Shown here piece after piece: positions 36,100 through 47,707 of a stretch of DNA of 64,000 nucleotides. This stretch comes from Paragordius varius (taxonomy: Eukaryota > Nematomorpha), in NCBI GenBank assembly GCA_964247055.1, contig OZ176055.1:2604001-2668000 (forward strand). Reading direction: 5' to 3'. The position numbers and the translations under genes are program-made. Each line of letters begins with the position of its first letter. The first letter of the stretch is position 1. Under the pieces are notes generated by a model, which saw nothing but the letters and a program-made list of their open reading frames with translations, was not told the DNA's origin and searched no databases.

Positions 36100-37425
36100 T
36101 TTCATGATCAATTATGATGCATTAACCAATTTACACCAAAATAATTTTTTTAATTTAAGTTTTATATTATACGGAATAACAATAATTTATATATGATTTA
36201 CTTTTTAAAACTTTATAAAACAATATCCAAAAATATTGCAATATTATTTCATCCAATTATTAAATTTGGGATTTTGTTGCAATACGATTTAATTTTGTTC
36301 TTTTGATTGAAAATATGAATATTTTTTTTGCAATCAAAAGCTTACGTATGTTATTATGATTTGAGTAAATTTATTAGTTATCTATACAATAAATTATTGT
36401 CAATAAATACAGTAATTATTCATTTGTAAAAAATATAATTAGTGTTAATTTTCATCTCTATTCCATATATATAATTTAAAACAATAAGTAATTACAAAAT
36501 ATCGTTTTTTTTTAAAAATAATGACTTTTAGTTTTTAAATCTTGTCTTCATAATTTTATTTTAATTATAAATGTGAAATGCTGATTTTATAATATATGGA
36601 GCCTTTTTAGATAGAGCCTCAGCGCACCCTCCTTAAAATATTTTAAAAAATAAATTAAGGCCAATTTTTCGCAAAGCGCGTAATTTGATATCTTCTGGCT
36701 TCAACGCTTAATATGATTTTTTGAAAAATGTAGTTTTCCCAAAATCAGGTTTAAAGCAATTTTTTAGGTTTAAAGTCCATTAAAATTTAATTATAGTTTT
36801 GATTATTTTGTTTATTGTTCCTATTAAAGTAGTTATTATTAAAAATAGTCTTTATGTCGTAATCAGATTTAAATTTTTATACAATTCTACAACAGTCGAT
36901 GCGTTAGAATCCTATATTAAAATTATCGATATTATTATTTTATCAAATGCAAAATTCTAATTCTTTTTTATACTTAATCTATGTATTTTCGTTAAAGCGC
37001 TAAGCTCCTTCGAAATTAATATAATCTTGTATAATTTACATATAAATATATATATACACAGCTTTATTTTCAATGTTTCTTTCATCAACTCTATAGTCCA
37101 CACCTCGTAATGAAACATACCAAATTTAGGGTAAAGATGAAGTTTTTGCAAATTTTGTATTTTTACTCAATTTAGTAATTAAAACGGGTGGGGATATAGT
37201 AACCTTATCCATGGCGGAGAATTTAACCGTAAATTCAAAAACCTTCTGAAAGATATCCACAGTGAGTTTGATGATTATCTTTTGTACACCGAGGGCTAAG
37301 CCTTAGCAAAGTATTATATAGATCTTTTGTTTTAGGAAATGAAATTCTATTATTTAGAAAGATAATAGAAAGTTTGACGAGTTAATAGTGACAAATGGTT
37401 GTTTTATTAGCCTAACTTTGCCACA
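36100..37425. other. Non-coding region after CBS
   Basis: CBS 3' UTR and AT-rich intergenic DNA. A fragment near 36600-36700 (GAGCCTCAGCGCACCCTCC) resembles part of the R2 repeat at 53.9 kb in inverse orientation. No gene recognised. Confidence 0.5.
36388..36407 (+). terminator. Candidate CBS poly-A signals
   Basis: Two AATAAA motifs (36388-36393 and 36402-36407) about 290 bases past the CBS stop, in AT-rich sequence. Confidence 0.35.
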
Positions 37426-39431
37426 TCTATATATTTATAAAAATGGAAAATGGTGGCTTTGTGATCTGTTCCCGGAAAACCGGTGGACGCATTCAAATCC
37501 AAACAAAAAATATAATAATTAATGAACGGCCCGAAAATTTTTTCCCATTGAATTAGGTCCCCAGTTCGGGCCCATTTCGTGTAAAAAACGGTATTTTATT
37601 GAAAACACAGGTCCACAAAAATCGTGTCTTTGAGGCAATTTTCCGGAAAACTTGTTGGACCATTTGACAAATATTATTTTTTAACTTATTTTCGATTGGG
37701 CCGAACATAGTCGGCCCGCTTTTTTAATTTAGGCCCCGTAAAAGGCCATTTTTCAAAAAAAACCAAGACCGGAAAAAATTTTTTTTGAATCTATTTTTCG
37801 CCCAGGGTACGGGACAGTAAAAATTCAAGAAGGATTTCTGGTATTCCCGTTATAAGGCAGAAATTTTAGCCAAGCGTTTCTTTATGATAGCTACTGGGTA
37901 AGGAGATACCTGCCTAAAACTGCGCCACCATTTCAAAATTGCGTTGTTTAGGAGTTATTTTCAGAAAACTTATCAGACCATATAAGTTTAATAAGGGCCT
38001 GAATTATCCGTAAAAAGAAAAAATTAATTCGAGCGGGTTTAAAATTAGCCGTTAATTAGGCCCCTTCACGCCCTGAAAAATGTACCATAGAATTATTTTT
38101 TAATTTTGAGGGAATTTTCCAAAAACTTATGAGAGCATATAAAATCAATCATCCAGGTATTCTCCGTAAAAGGCAAATTTTTTTTCAAACGTCTTTTTAT
38201 TGTGGATACGGGGCTACCCGCCAACATCTGCGCCACTATATCGATACAGCGTGACTTTAGAGGCAAATTAAAATTTATCAGGCCATAGTTTAATAAAGGC
38301 TTGAAATATCCGTAAAAAAGCAAAAATATAAGTAGAGCGGTTTTATTATATGCCCCTAATTAGGCCCTTGCCCTGAATCTACCATAGAATGACTTTTTGG
38401 TTTTGAGGCAATTTTCCGAAAATCCCACGAGAGCATATGGAATCAGTCATTATTCCAGGTATTAACCGAATTAAGGCAAAAATAATAGAGCGTTTTTTGG
38501 TTTCGCCCCTAGTTAGGGGATTACTTGCACAAAACTGCGACACCATTTTGATACAGCATGCCTTTGGAGCCAAATTTCAGGAAAACGATGTGCCTAATAG
38601 GAACATAGAAATCCATGATTATTCCAGATATTCCCCATATAAAGGCAAATTTTGCTCAACGCTTTTTTTATACCGCCGCTGGGTAAGGGGCTATCCGAAA
38701 AACTGCGCCACTATATAGAAATTGCTTTTGGTTACAGAAAATTCATGAAGCCATATGAGTTCATTAAAAGCTTGGGATTACCTGTAACTAGAAAAAAAAG
38801 TCTGGGGTTTTATAATAAGCCGTTATTTTGGGGCCTTTATGCTCCTAAAAACGCCATCATATAACGATTATTTAGTGTTGAGGTATTTTTTTGAATAACC
38901 CATAAGGCGATGGTATCAAAGATTCAAATATTTGCCCTATAAAGGCAAAGAATTTAACTCAGAGTTTTGGTTGATGGGTAGGGGTCTACCGGTTTAAAAT
39001 TGAGACGCCATACAAAAATTGTGAGGTTTTGGAGCTGAATAAACAACTTAAGAAGACATACAAGTTCAGTTAAACACATTTCTGGCGAATGTTATTATTC
39101 TTTTCTTTGAAAAAGGACCACAAATGAGTTACTTTTTATATCATTTTCTCCCAGCTGTGTGAACACAATTTCAAAATAAAACTTTTAACCATGATTTCGT
39201 AAAACGAAAATCATAAATTAAATCCAATGATAGTTGAATATTATCATAAGGGACAGCTTAAATATAGTAAATTTAGAGTAAATAATATTTGAGCCTAACC
39301 CTTAAAAGAATAATTAAAGAAATTTTTTTATTTCTATTTTTCATTATTTTATCTCCATTACCTCTATGAAAATTATTAAGGATAATTATCGGTAAGATTA
39401 CCTCACAGCGAAGCGTTACAGGGCCAGCTAG
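37426..39431 (+). mobile_element. Non-autonomous Helitron, copy 2 (2.0 kb)
   Basis: It starts TCTATATATTTATAAA after a host A and ends GGGCCAGCTAG before a host T, matching copy 1 at both ends. The interior is longer than in copy 1 because diverged subunits recur. The block AAGGCAAAW...CTGCGCCACTAT...GGAGNCAAAT recurs near 37.85, 38.16, 38.47, 38.64 and 38.94 kb. No Rep/helicase gene; frames such as 38437-38718 are chance. Confidence 0.8.
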
Positions 39432-39468
39432 TTACTTATAAACTTAATATTTTAAATTCGATTTGCTA

Positions 39469-39672
39469 ATTAATAGAATTAGAGTTATATTACAAAGAAA
39501 ACATTTATTAAATACCAAAATCAAACATATGTGGTGTTATCGCAATACAAAAATTATATAAATTTGCTTGAAGCTACAATTAATATTAACTAGGTGCATC
39601 ACATAGAGTTATAAGTGTTTACGATTATATAGGTGCGTTTGTGTTTACGAAAGTACGATCTAACTTAACATC
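39469..39672 (-). repeat. 3' LTR of the old Gypsy element
   Basis: Matches 43421-43630 over about 200 bases (shared blocks AACATTTATTAAATACC, TTGCTTGAAGCTACAATTA, TATATAGGTGCGTTTGTG) with many differences. Exact ends are uncertain by several bases. Confidence 0.7.
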
Positions 39673-42600
39673 ACTCTTTCCCTGTCCTTGATATCTATCT
39701 GGTGGGTGTCGGATTCGTGAAATATCGCCGTTCTGTGTGAGTGTCAATGGTAGGTGCTATGGTGGGTGTTTGTTGGGATAGCAACTTAATGATGGGTTCC
39801 GAGGGTTTGGGCGGCGGTAATGCCTTGGCTTCTGTCGTGGCAGTAGGGTACCTGACACATAGGTCATGCGATGGTGGTGATTCTTCGGACGAAGTTGTCT
39901 TTCGCTTATTCTTTCATCTCCTTCTCTTGGTTTCAGTTGATCGACGTGTTTTCGGATGATTTTGTCACCATCTCGTATTTCATATGAAAGTAATCGAGTC
40001 GTTTATATACAATTCCTTCTCGCCAGCCATTCACTAGCTCATTTTTTATATATTTTTTCGTTTTCAGTATTCGTGATTCGGTTGTACATCGTCTATGAAG
40101 TCCGCTTGTTTACATTTCAGCCATGTGATTGGATTGGGTGGGGTACTTTTTTGGAAATGTTGAGCGGGACATTTGTATGTACCACTGTGTATGTTAGTGC
40201 GGTATCCCCAAAGCGTGTTATTTATTTTTGATTGCGGGTCACAATCTTCTGCTGACCGATAATGTGTTTCAAGGGTATATCACTCGTTCCACCATTCCGT
40301 TCGTTTTTGGATGATAGGGAATCGATGTTACATGTTTAATGTTTCCCGTTTCCATGAATTTTTTAAGCTCCTAAGTAAAGTAAGACGCGTTGTCGGTTAC
40401 TATCATTTTTGGTCCATATCAACTGAAACATTCGTCTAGGAGATTTATGATATTTTTGGTCGATATCATTTTCGATAATTTAACTTCGACCCATCGAGAT
40501 TGTCAATAAGAACTATCCAATAATAATTGTCTATCGGGCTTGCTATATCTAGATGTAATCTCTCCCATATTGCTGCATTAGTGTTCCAATTGTATTAGGG
40601 ATTCAGTTTTCGCATCGGAGGGTTTTCTTGACATTTTTTACAAGTATTTATCCACTTTTTTATGTCGCTTTCCATGTTGACAAAAGACTATTTGTTTTGT
40701 TTGTTCGTACATTGCTTTGGACCCGGGGTGTCCAACGTGTAATAATTGTAAGATATTTATTTTTTGATTCAGTAATTATTAATCATGCTAATATAATAAC
40801 CTGAACGTATTTTCAATTTCATTTTTAAAACTGTGGAATGGATGTAATATTTTATTGAACAAGTTGTTTGTTCTTAGTGCACTTATTACCTTTAATACAG
40901 GGTCGGTTTGGGTCTGGCTTCTAATATGGTCCTGATTTAAATTGAATAGATTACTATTAACAAACCTTACATGTTCTGCGGTTCGAAGGCTTTCTGTGTC
41001 TTATTGTTGTGGTTCTGTCGGCATGCGGGATGGATCTGCATTGTTTTCGTGGCTTTTTGTGCATAGTAGATTGTTATTAAATTCGCTAGCTATATATATC
41101 CAACGTAGCTTGGAATTATTTTTGTCTAGTTTTTGATTATTTTTAAACAGCTTAATTAGTGGTTTGTGATCAGTACGCAGTTCAAACTTCTTCCCCTAAT
41201 AAACGTTTTAAATTTTTCAAAAGCGAAAAGTATGGCTTATTATCACTGAATAAATTTCTTTGGGTTTAGACCACTTTCTAGATGCGTAGTCAATGGGTTC
41301 ATTATGCCCTCTTGCGTGGTCTGTAGTAACACTGCTCCGTACCCTTTATTCGAGGCGTCTGTTTCGATTATTATAGGTAACTTAGAGTTGAACAGTTTAA
41401 CAGTACGACATATTAAATTTTTGGTTCGTTAAAACAGTCCTCGTGGTTTTTGGGGTATATGGGTTTTTTATAACTGAGGTCGTGAAGTATAGCCAAACTT
41501 CCATCCAATTTCGGGAGGAATCGTCTGTGAAAATTTATTGAGCCTAAGAAAAATTTGAGTGTTGTTTTGTCAGTGGGTCTTAGCAAGTCTTGCATGGCTT
41601 TAACTTTATCGGCGGCTGGTGATATGCCGTTTTTTCATATAACATATCCGAAATAGCTTACAGACGGTTGAAAAAGTTTTAGTTTGCTTTTACTTAATTT
41701 TAAACCAGATTCATCTACTAGACGCTTAAATACCCTTTCTAAGTTTCTTATGTGTTCGTCTCGGTTTTTTCCTGTTATTAAAAATCGACTAAATATACAG
41801 CTGTTCCTGGGCAGTCACCTAAAATCTTATCCATTAATCTTTGAAAAATGCAGGGAGCGCTTGTTAGGCTAAAGGGAAGCCTTTTATATGTAAAGTATCC
41901 TGGGGGTGTGGTTTATGTTAGTAACTTTTCTTTCTCGATTTATTGGCAATTGCAGATATGCGTCTTTTAAATCGATTATCGAAAATTCTCCTAATCCTAT
42001 TTTGGAAACTAATTCGTTAAATGTCGGTATATTATGACTGTCATCTACTAGATGAGGATTTATTGTAACACGATAATCTGCACATACCCTTAAAGCACCA
42101 TTCGCTTATGTTATACAAACAATGGGGGTAGCCCAGGTTAGTTTCTCAGTCGTAGGGTCTAATGGTTTGATTATGTCCGCTTCTAAAAGTCTCTTAATTT
42201 CAGAGTCGACTTTTTCTTTTAACGGTATCGGGATGCGGCGACACTTAAAAATTTTTGGTTTTGTACTGTTCTTTAAAAAAGGTTTGATAGGGGTTCCAGT
42301 GAAACACCCTAACTTTTCACAAAAAGGTGAGTTAAATTAATCAACAAGTGAATTTTCCTCAAATATATTATTATTTAAACATTTACGACTATCAACTGTT
42401 TTATGGCATTCGGGAATTTTTGTAGCCAATCCCAAGCAAGAATTGCTGGGGCCTTTTTGTCGCTTACAACCATACACGCCAATGATTTGTTTCACCATCG
42501 CATTGTACCATGACCATACACCTTCCCTAGGAATTAATTCTTTGTCCACCATAGCTATACAAATCTGGGCCTGTTTGTTGCAACTCAGGTTCCCCATTTT

Positions 42601-43420
42601 TTCCCACGCTTGACAATCAATTATAGATACACTTGAACCTGTGTCTATAATCATTATTGGCATACCATTAATTGTTATCTTGATGGTGGTTACACATTCG
42701 ACATGCTGAACGTTGCTAATCCTTTTCTTCTTACAGCACGTTTGGAAGTGGTTCCAGCCTTGACACTTATACTATTGCTTGCCCCAAGCTGCGCATCTGC
42801 CGGGTGCATGACCTAACCCGCAGAATCGACACTTAATTAAAGTAACACGGTCTATTTTTTGACATCCACTAAAGGAAACATCGGCAGGCACTTGTCCGCA
42901 ATATCTGGCCATCTGTTGTTGTTAGTTTATGTGCTTTTTCATAGTTGAAAGCAATGTCTACCACTTGTTTTAGCGTTATGGTTTTGTTTTCCCATATGGC
43001 GTCGGGGAATCTAGTAAACAAATCTAATTCATTTTTTCCACTCCCAGGCCTGCAATGAACGCGTGCGCATTTTTTCATCGACGTCAAGCTTGAAGTTGCA
43101 TTTTGCGGCTTCGGTTTTGACTCGTAAAAAGAATTCCGTAAATGTTACATTTTCTTTCCGACAAAGTGTCATGATTAATCTGGCCTGGAATATATTTGTC
43201 CTATTCGATTCGTAAATTTTCCTGAGGTATTATCAAGCGAATTTGCGCAGGAATGTTGGTCACAAAGAAATTTGAACCGAGAAATAACGTCTTGCAATTG
43301 TTGTCGCTTACCGTCATGTTTTTTGCAGCTAGCATTCGCTGAATGTATAAAACGTATCGGTCAAAATTTTCCTTCATCAAAGCTTTCCAGAGAATTCTTT
43401 GCCAGGTTAATCGACGCGCC

Positions 43421-43630
43421 ATTAATAGAAGTAGCGTTATATTACAAATAAAACATTTATTAAATACCAAAATCAAACATGTGTGTGTGATATCACAATA
43501 AAGAATATTATATTAACTATTTTGCTTGAAGCTACAATTAAAATTAACTAGGTGCATCGCATAGCGTTATAAGTGTTTACAATTATATAGGTGCGTTTGT
43601 GTCCACAAAAGTAGGATCTAACTTAACACT
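43421..43630 (-). repeat. 5' LTR of the old Gypsy element
   Basis: Partner of 39469-39672, in the same orientation. The element reads on the minus strand, so this is the upstream LTR. Confidence 0.7.
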
Positions 43631-46289
43631 AATATAATATTTTTGAAGAAAAAATAATATATAAACAAGATTTTATAAATAAAACACTCCTATATTTTCC
43701 TACAATTTGATTCATGAAGAAAATATGGAATTTACCGGGGAGATTAATTTAATAATAGATAATTATTTAACATTTTTATCTAATGAGATGAAATTAGGTT
43801 TCAAGAATCAAGAAATATTAAACATTGCTTAAAACTCGTTGAAAATCCATGGCATATAAATATATCCAATTAACTTGAGCATTTCGGTTTGATCAGGCGA
43901 ATATCATTAAAGAATTCGTAGATTTTAAAAAAAAACCAATTAGGAGGCTATATTCAAGGAGAATCGTAGAGAAGAAATATATGTAGAGTTTTGGCAAGAG
44001 TGCCAAATAAATATGAAAATATATTAATATGTGCTCAAGCTATCCTAACTGTTTTTCCCTTAACTTACACGTGTTCGACAACATATTCAAAAATGAAGTA
44101 TGTCAAGAAAACAAAATCACTTAACCGATGATCAGGACGACGTATTAAGATTGGCCTGTCATGAGGCAAACCGTCAATCATTGGTTAATAGCAAAAAACG
44201 AGTTTTTATCTGGAATGCAAACCGCAAAAAATGTGCTGATTTAGAGTATAAATATGTGCATATGTGTCAAATAGCTATGGAATATTTACCATTATAAGGT
44301 TCATGGAAAATAATGTATTTTATTGGGGCCGTCAAATATTTTTGGAGTACCATTGGTTAAGAGTATAGTTGTCTTTTGAAACAAATTTGTCTTTATATTT
44401 TCGTCCGTATAATTTCAATTTTTACTGTAATTAATAATGAATAACTTTATATCACTCAAAACCAAAAGCACCATAAAAATTATAATGCATTTATCTATCA
44501 GAATATATATAATTCATCGGGATCTATTCACTATGCCTGATTTTAAGACAGTCGAAAGTCAAACCTATATGCAAAAATTAGTTTTTTATTTAATAAAAAT
44601 ATAATTTATAAAATTTTATTACTGCGATTTAATTTAATATAATTTAGAACGGATGATTCTCATTACATTGTTTTATATGTATAATTAACTACCACTTAAT
44701 GATATTAAAACCTAATTGTTGCTAAAGTTGTATGTATGCGCCATATTAAACTTTAATTATGAAACGCAAAAACAACCAAAGCCATTAATACTAATACAAG
44801 AAATATACAAATCATATCTATAACTTCGCCAAAGAAATAAGTTATTAAGCCAAAAATAGGGCTTTAATGAAACTCAAAAACAAAAAGCAATCTTTAATAC
44901 CTCTCCCCTCAAAAAGCAAAAATGCTGGCTGGCTTTTAAAACAGAAATAACAAAAAGAAAATAGTGGACAGGTTTTAAATAATAATAATAAGTCTCGAAA
45001 AAGAAAATGGATGCAGACTCTAACACATGACAAAGATTACAAAAGAAAATATGTAACTTCTACTAAACTAAAATGTGAACGACAAAAAAAAAACCAAAAA
45101 AATATAATTTAAGCAACCTGAAGTGAAAAATTAAGGGAACAGTTAAAGAAAACAACAAAAGGGTAAAATTTTTTTCTTAAAGAGCAGATAGTGAGAAAAG
45201 TTAAATTAAAAAAAAAGAGAGCTGTCAAAATAAAAATGAAAAAAACCATTTGCAATCAAAATCGTAAAAAGGTAATTTTTTAAACTTAAAATATATCAAC
45301 TCAAGCGGATGATTTGATACTAATACAGCTCCTCTGAATGTATTAAGCTAGTATTGCGGACACATTATTTTCGGTCATTGGTTGAATTGATTAGGCCCCA
45401 CACTTTTGGTTTAGCCATGCTTTTGGCAGATGTTACTAGGTACCATATATCTTTCCTTTTTTATTAGACTGTAATTATTAAATCATAACAATTTAATTTT
45501 GGACTTATCATTTACAAATAGTCAAGGAAAATCTAAATTTAAAATATTTCATTATAAGTTTGATATTTTTTAGTTTCCAACAGAGAAAAGAAGACATATA
45601 ATCGTATCTTTTATATGAGTTTCTTTCATGAAGCCATCCTTAATATACATTTTATAGGCTCCTTTATCCTTTTTATTTGTTAGGTATTGACTTAAATTGT
45701 ATCAGGAATTAAGAAAGCTATAAATCGTCTACCCGAGCTAACACTCATAATAGAAAAATTGTGTTGTTAGTTCAGGGTTTACCACGCCACACACATAGTA
45801 TGAGTCCGGCACCCTACTACCATCACGCCTTATCCTCCTCTACTAAATATCTTAATGAAAATTTTTAAAAAATAAGCTATTGGTTTTATTAAAATGCTAT
45901 AAAGTATGCCCGCTTTTCTCCCTCAGTTTACTGTTCTAACAATAGAAAAATTAAATATCGTCTGACATGCAAACAACCTAAAGTTTTGCATTTATTTGAG
46001 AAATGGGAAAAATGCATAAGTATTAAAAAATGATTGTTTTTAGAGATTGATTAATAAAGCGGAAGTGTTTGTAACAAAATTGTAGTGCATTTGTAATATA
46101 AAACAATTCGTCGAATTATGACGCACGTGTAAGATAATTTTATGTTGTTATAACAACGAATACCAAATTTTCTGATAGTCATAAAAATATTGAAAGGTTG
46201 TTCAATCATAAAAGAGTTTTCAAGCTCAAGATTAATAAATTCAAGCAGAAGAATGACACCTCAAAAGAAGGATTCAATAAAATTTATTT
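43631..46289. other. Non-coding region between the two Gypsy elements
   Basis: AT-rich DNA with no gene recognised. A 65-codon frame at 44100-44297 has no family resemblance I can name. A fragment near 44370-44440 resembles the inverted-repeat element of CBS intron 2. Confidence 0.5.
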
Positions 46290-47205
46290 AGCCTATAGAT
46301 TTATAATACCATTTAAGTTCTTCCAAAAGTTCAAATGCCAAACTTATGTTGGGAATAGATCTTGGTCGGTTAATCATTACCTTCATTGATGCGGATCGAG
46401 CACGACATGTCCGTGATACTGATATATTTAGCTGTGAGCGATCATGTTCCAATCCTTCTCTCATTGAGACGCGTCGAAACAAATGTTCATTCCAATCCTG
46501 AAATTCACGGTCCTAAAAGTCGCCTGGGGACACAACCTTTCAGATTATAAATGGGATAGGAGATTTTGCTCGATTAAGATCTATGCGAGCAAAAATTGCA
46601 TATTTCACGCCTATACGCTGCAATGTGGAGAGATCTATGATACTTAAGCATGACCATACGAAAGAATATGGACCCCCAACCAACTTTTTGGACCGCGAAT
46701 TCGGGCATGGGAATAAACCTTTGTTTTTAAGCGCCTTAATCCGAGAAGAAATGGAACATGATCGTTGAAAGCTAAATTTATCAGTGTCACTGACACGTCG
46801 TGATCGATCTGCAACAATGAATGAAATGATTAACTGACTAGATCTCTTCCCAACATGAGTTCGGTATTTAATCTTTTGGAAAAAGCTAAACTATTAATTT
46901 ATATTAAATATTGTAATCTTTTTTATTCTTTTTGACAGATCATTTACAAATAGTTAAGGGAAATCTATATTTAATATACATATTAAAAAATTGTAAAAAT
47001 GCTTGTTTTCAGTATTAAACAAAGAAATAATGGCAAAGGATTTAAGTCGTTTAATTTATACATGCAGGCTAAAAATTACCACCAACACCGAGAAAGGTCC
47101 TTAGTTCTTATTCAAAATCCAAGAGAAGCTGTATCCCCAGGTGACTTTTGGGCCACGAATTCGGGAATGGAGGTGCTTTGTTTCAGAGCGTTTCAATGAG
47201 TATTT
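46290..47205. repeat. Composite inverted-repeat element
   Basis: 46290-46540 and 46670-46900 are inverted copies: TTCCAAAAG, ATGTTGGGAAKAGATCT, GGTTAATCATT, GATCGAGCACGAC and CGATCATGTTCCA all recur in reverse. Part of the unit (TTTTGGGCCACGAATTCGGG) recurs again in direct orientation at 47130-47205. Probably a foldback or nested non-autonomous element. No coding sequence. Confidence 0.55.
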
Positions 47206-47441
47206 TGAAAAATATCATCAACTTTTCAATACTTTATATAAAATAAAAACGTGAGATGATGGTTGCTAGTTACAAACAAATCAAACAACACACATAAAAA
47301 GTAAATTGCCATATTAGATAAACAAATCTGTGTCCAAAGATAATTACCAGCGTTTAAAAAACACGAAAATCCAACTCAAAACACCTCTCCATTACAAAGT
47401 CTCATATACTTACGAGGAATAAATTGGCCACATTTACCTAC

Positions 47442-47707
47442 TATTACGTATCGAATATTACGAATCGGTGATGAAAATACAAAACAATAATAATTTATTA
47501 AGAATTTCGATATATTTATACTTTTTAATTAATGATAATTTTAACATGCATGTGCGTCACAATTGTAAGAATATGTCTTTTATTCTACGAATATAAATAT
47601 AAGAATTCCACGAATAATGACGCACAAACATAAACGTAAGATGCGCTTAATATAATAAAATGATGTAAGATATAATGATGCAACGTTGTAGTATCCACTA
47701 CATATCA
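47442..47707 (-). repeat. 3' LTR of the young Gypsy element
   Basis: 266 bp, minus-strand ends TGATATG...CGTAATA. Essentially identical to 51463-51731. Confidence 0.9.

Larger units (their letters stand above)
39469..43630 (-). mobile_element. Old, broken Ty3/Gypsy LTR retrotransposon
   Basis: About 200-bp LTRs (39469-39672 and 43421-43630) enclose recognisable remnants in the order expected for Ty3/Gypsy on the minus strand: gag-like (about 42.9-43.45 kb), protease (about 42.35-42.65, FDTGSS-type region), reverse transcriptase (about 41.4-42.3), RNase H (about 40.95-41.4) and integrase (about 39.9-40.75). The LTRs have clearly diverged and the coding parts carry many breaks, so the insertion is old. 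It begins some 38 bp after the end of Helitron copy 2. Its parts are homologous to, but distinct from, the element at 47.4 kb. Confidence 0.8.

Noticed and set aside
38437-38864. Overlapping frames as small genes
   Set aside because: They lie in the internal repeats of Helitron copy 2.
39741-40231. Plus-strand frames in the old Gypsy element
   Set aside because: Antisense shadows of its integrase region.
44100-44297. 65-codon frame as a gene
   Set aside because: No recognisable family, no splice context, and it lies in repeat-rich DNA.
45700-45850. A tRNA-like segment
   Set aside because: A stem GCTAACAC/GTGTTGTTAG is present but no cloverleaf, A box or B box could be fitted.
46110-46170. 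A solo LTR of the young Gypsy element (shared GACGCAC and GTAAGAT motifs)
   Set aside because: Only short motifs match; the similarity does not extend along the LTR.
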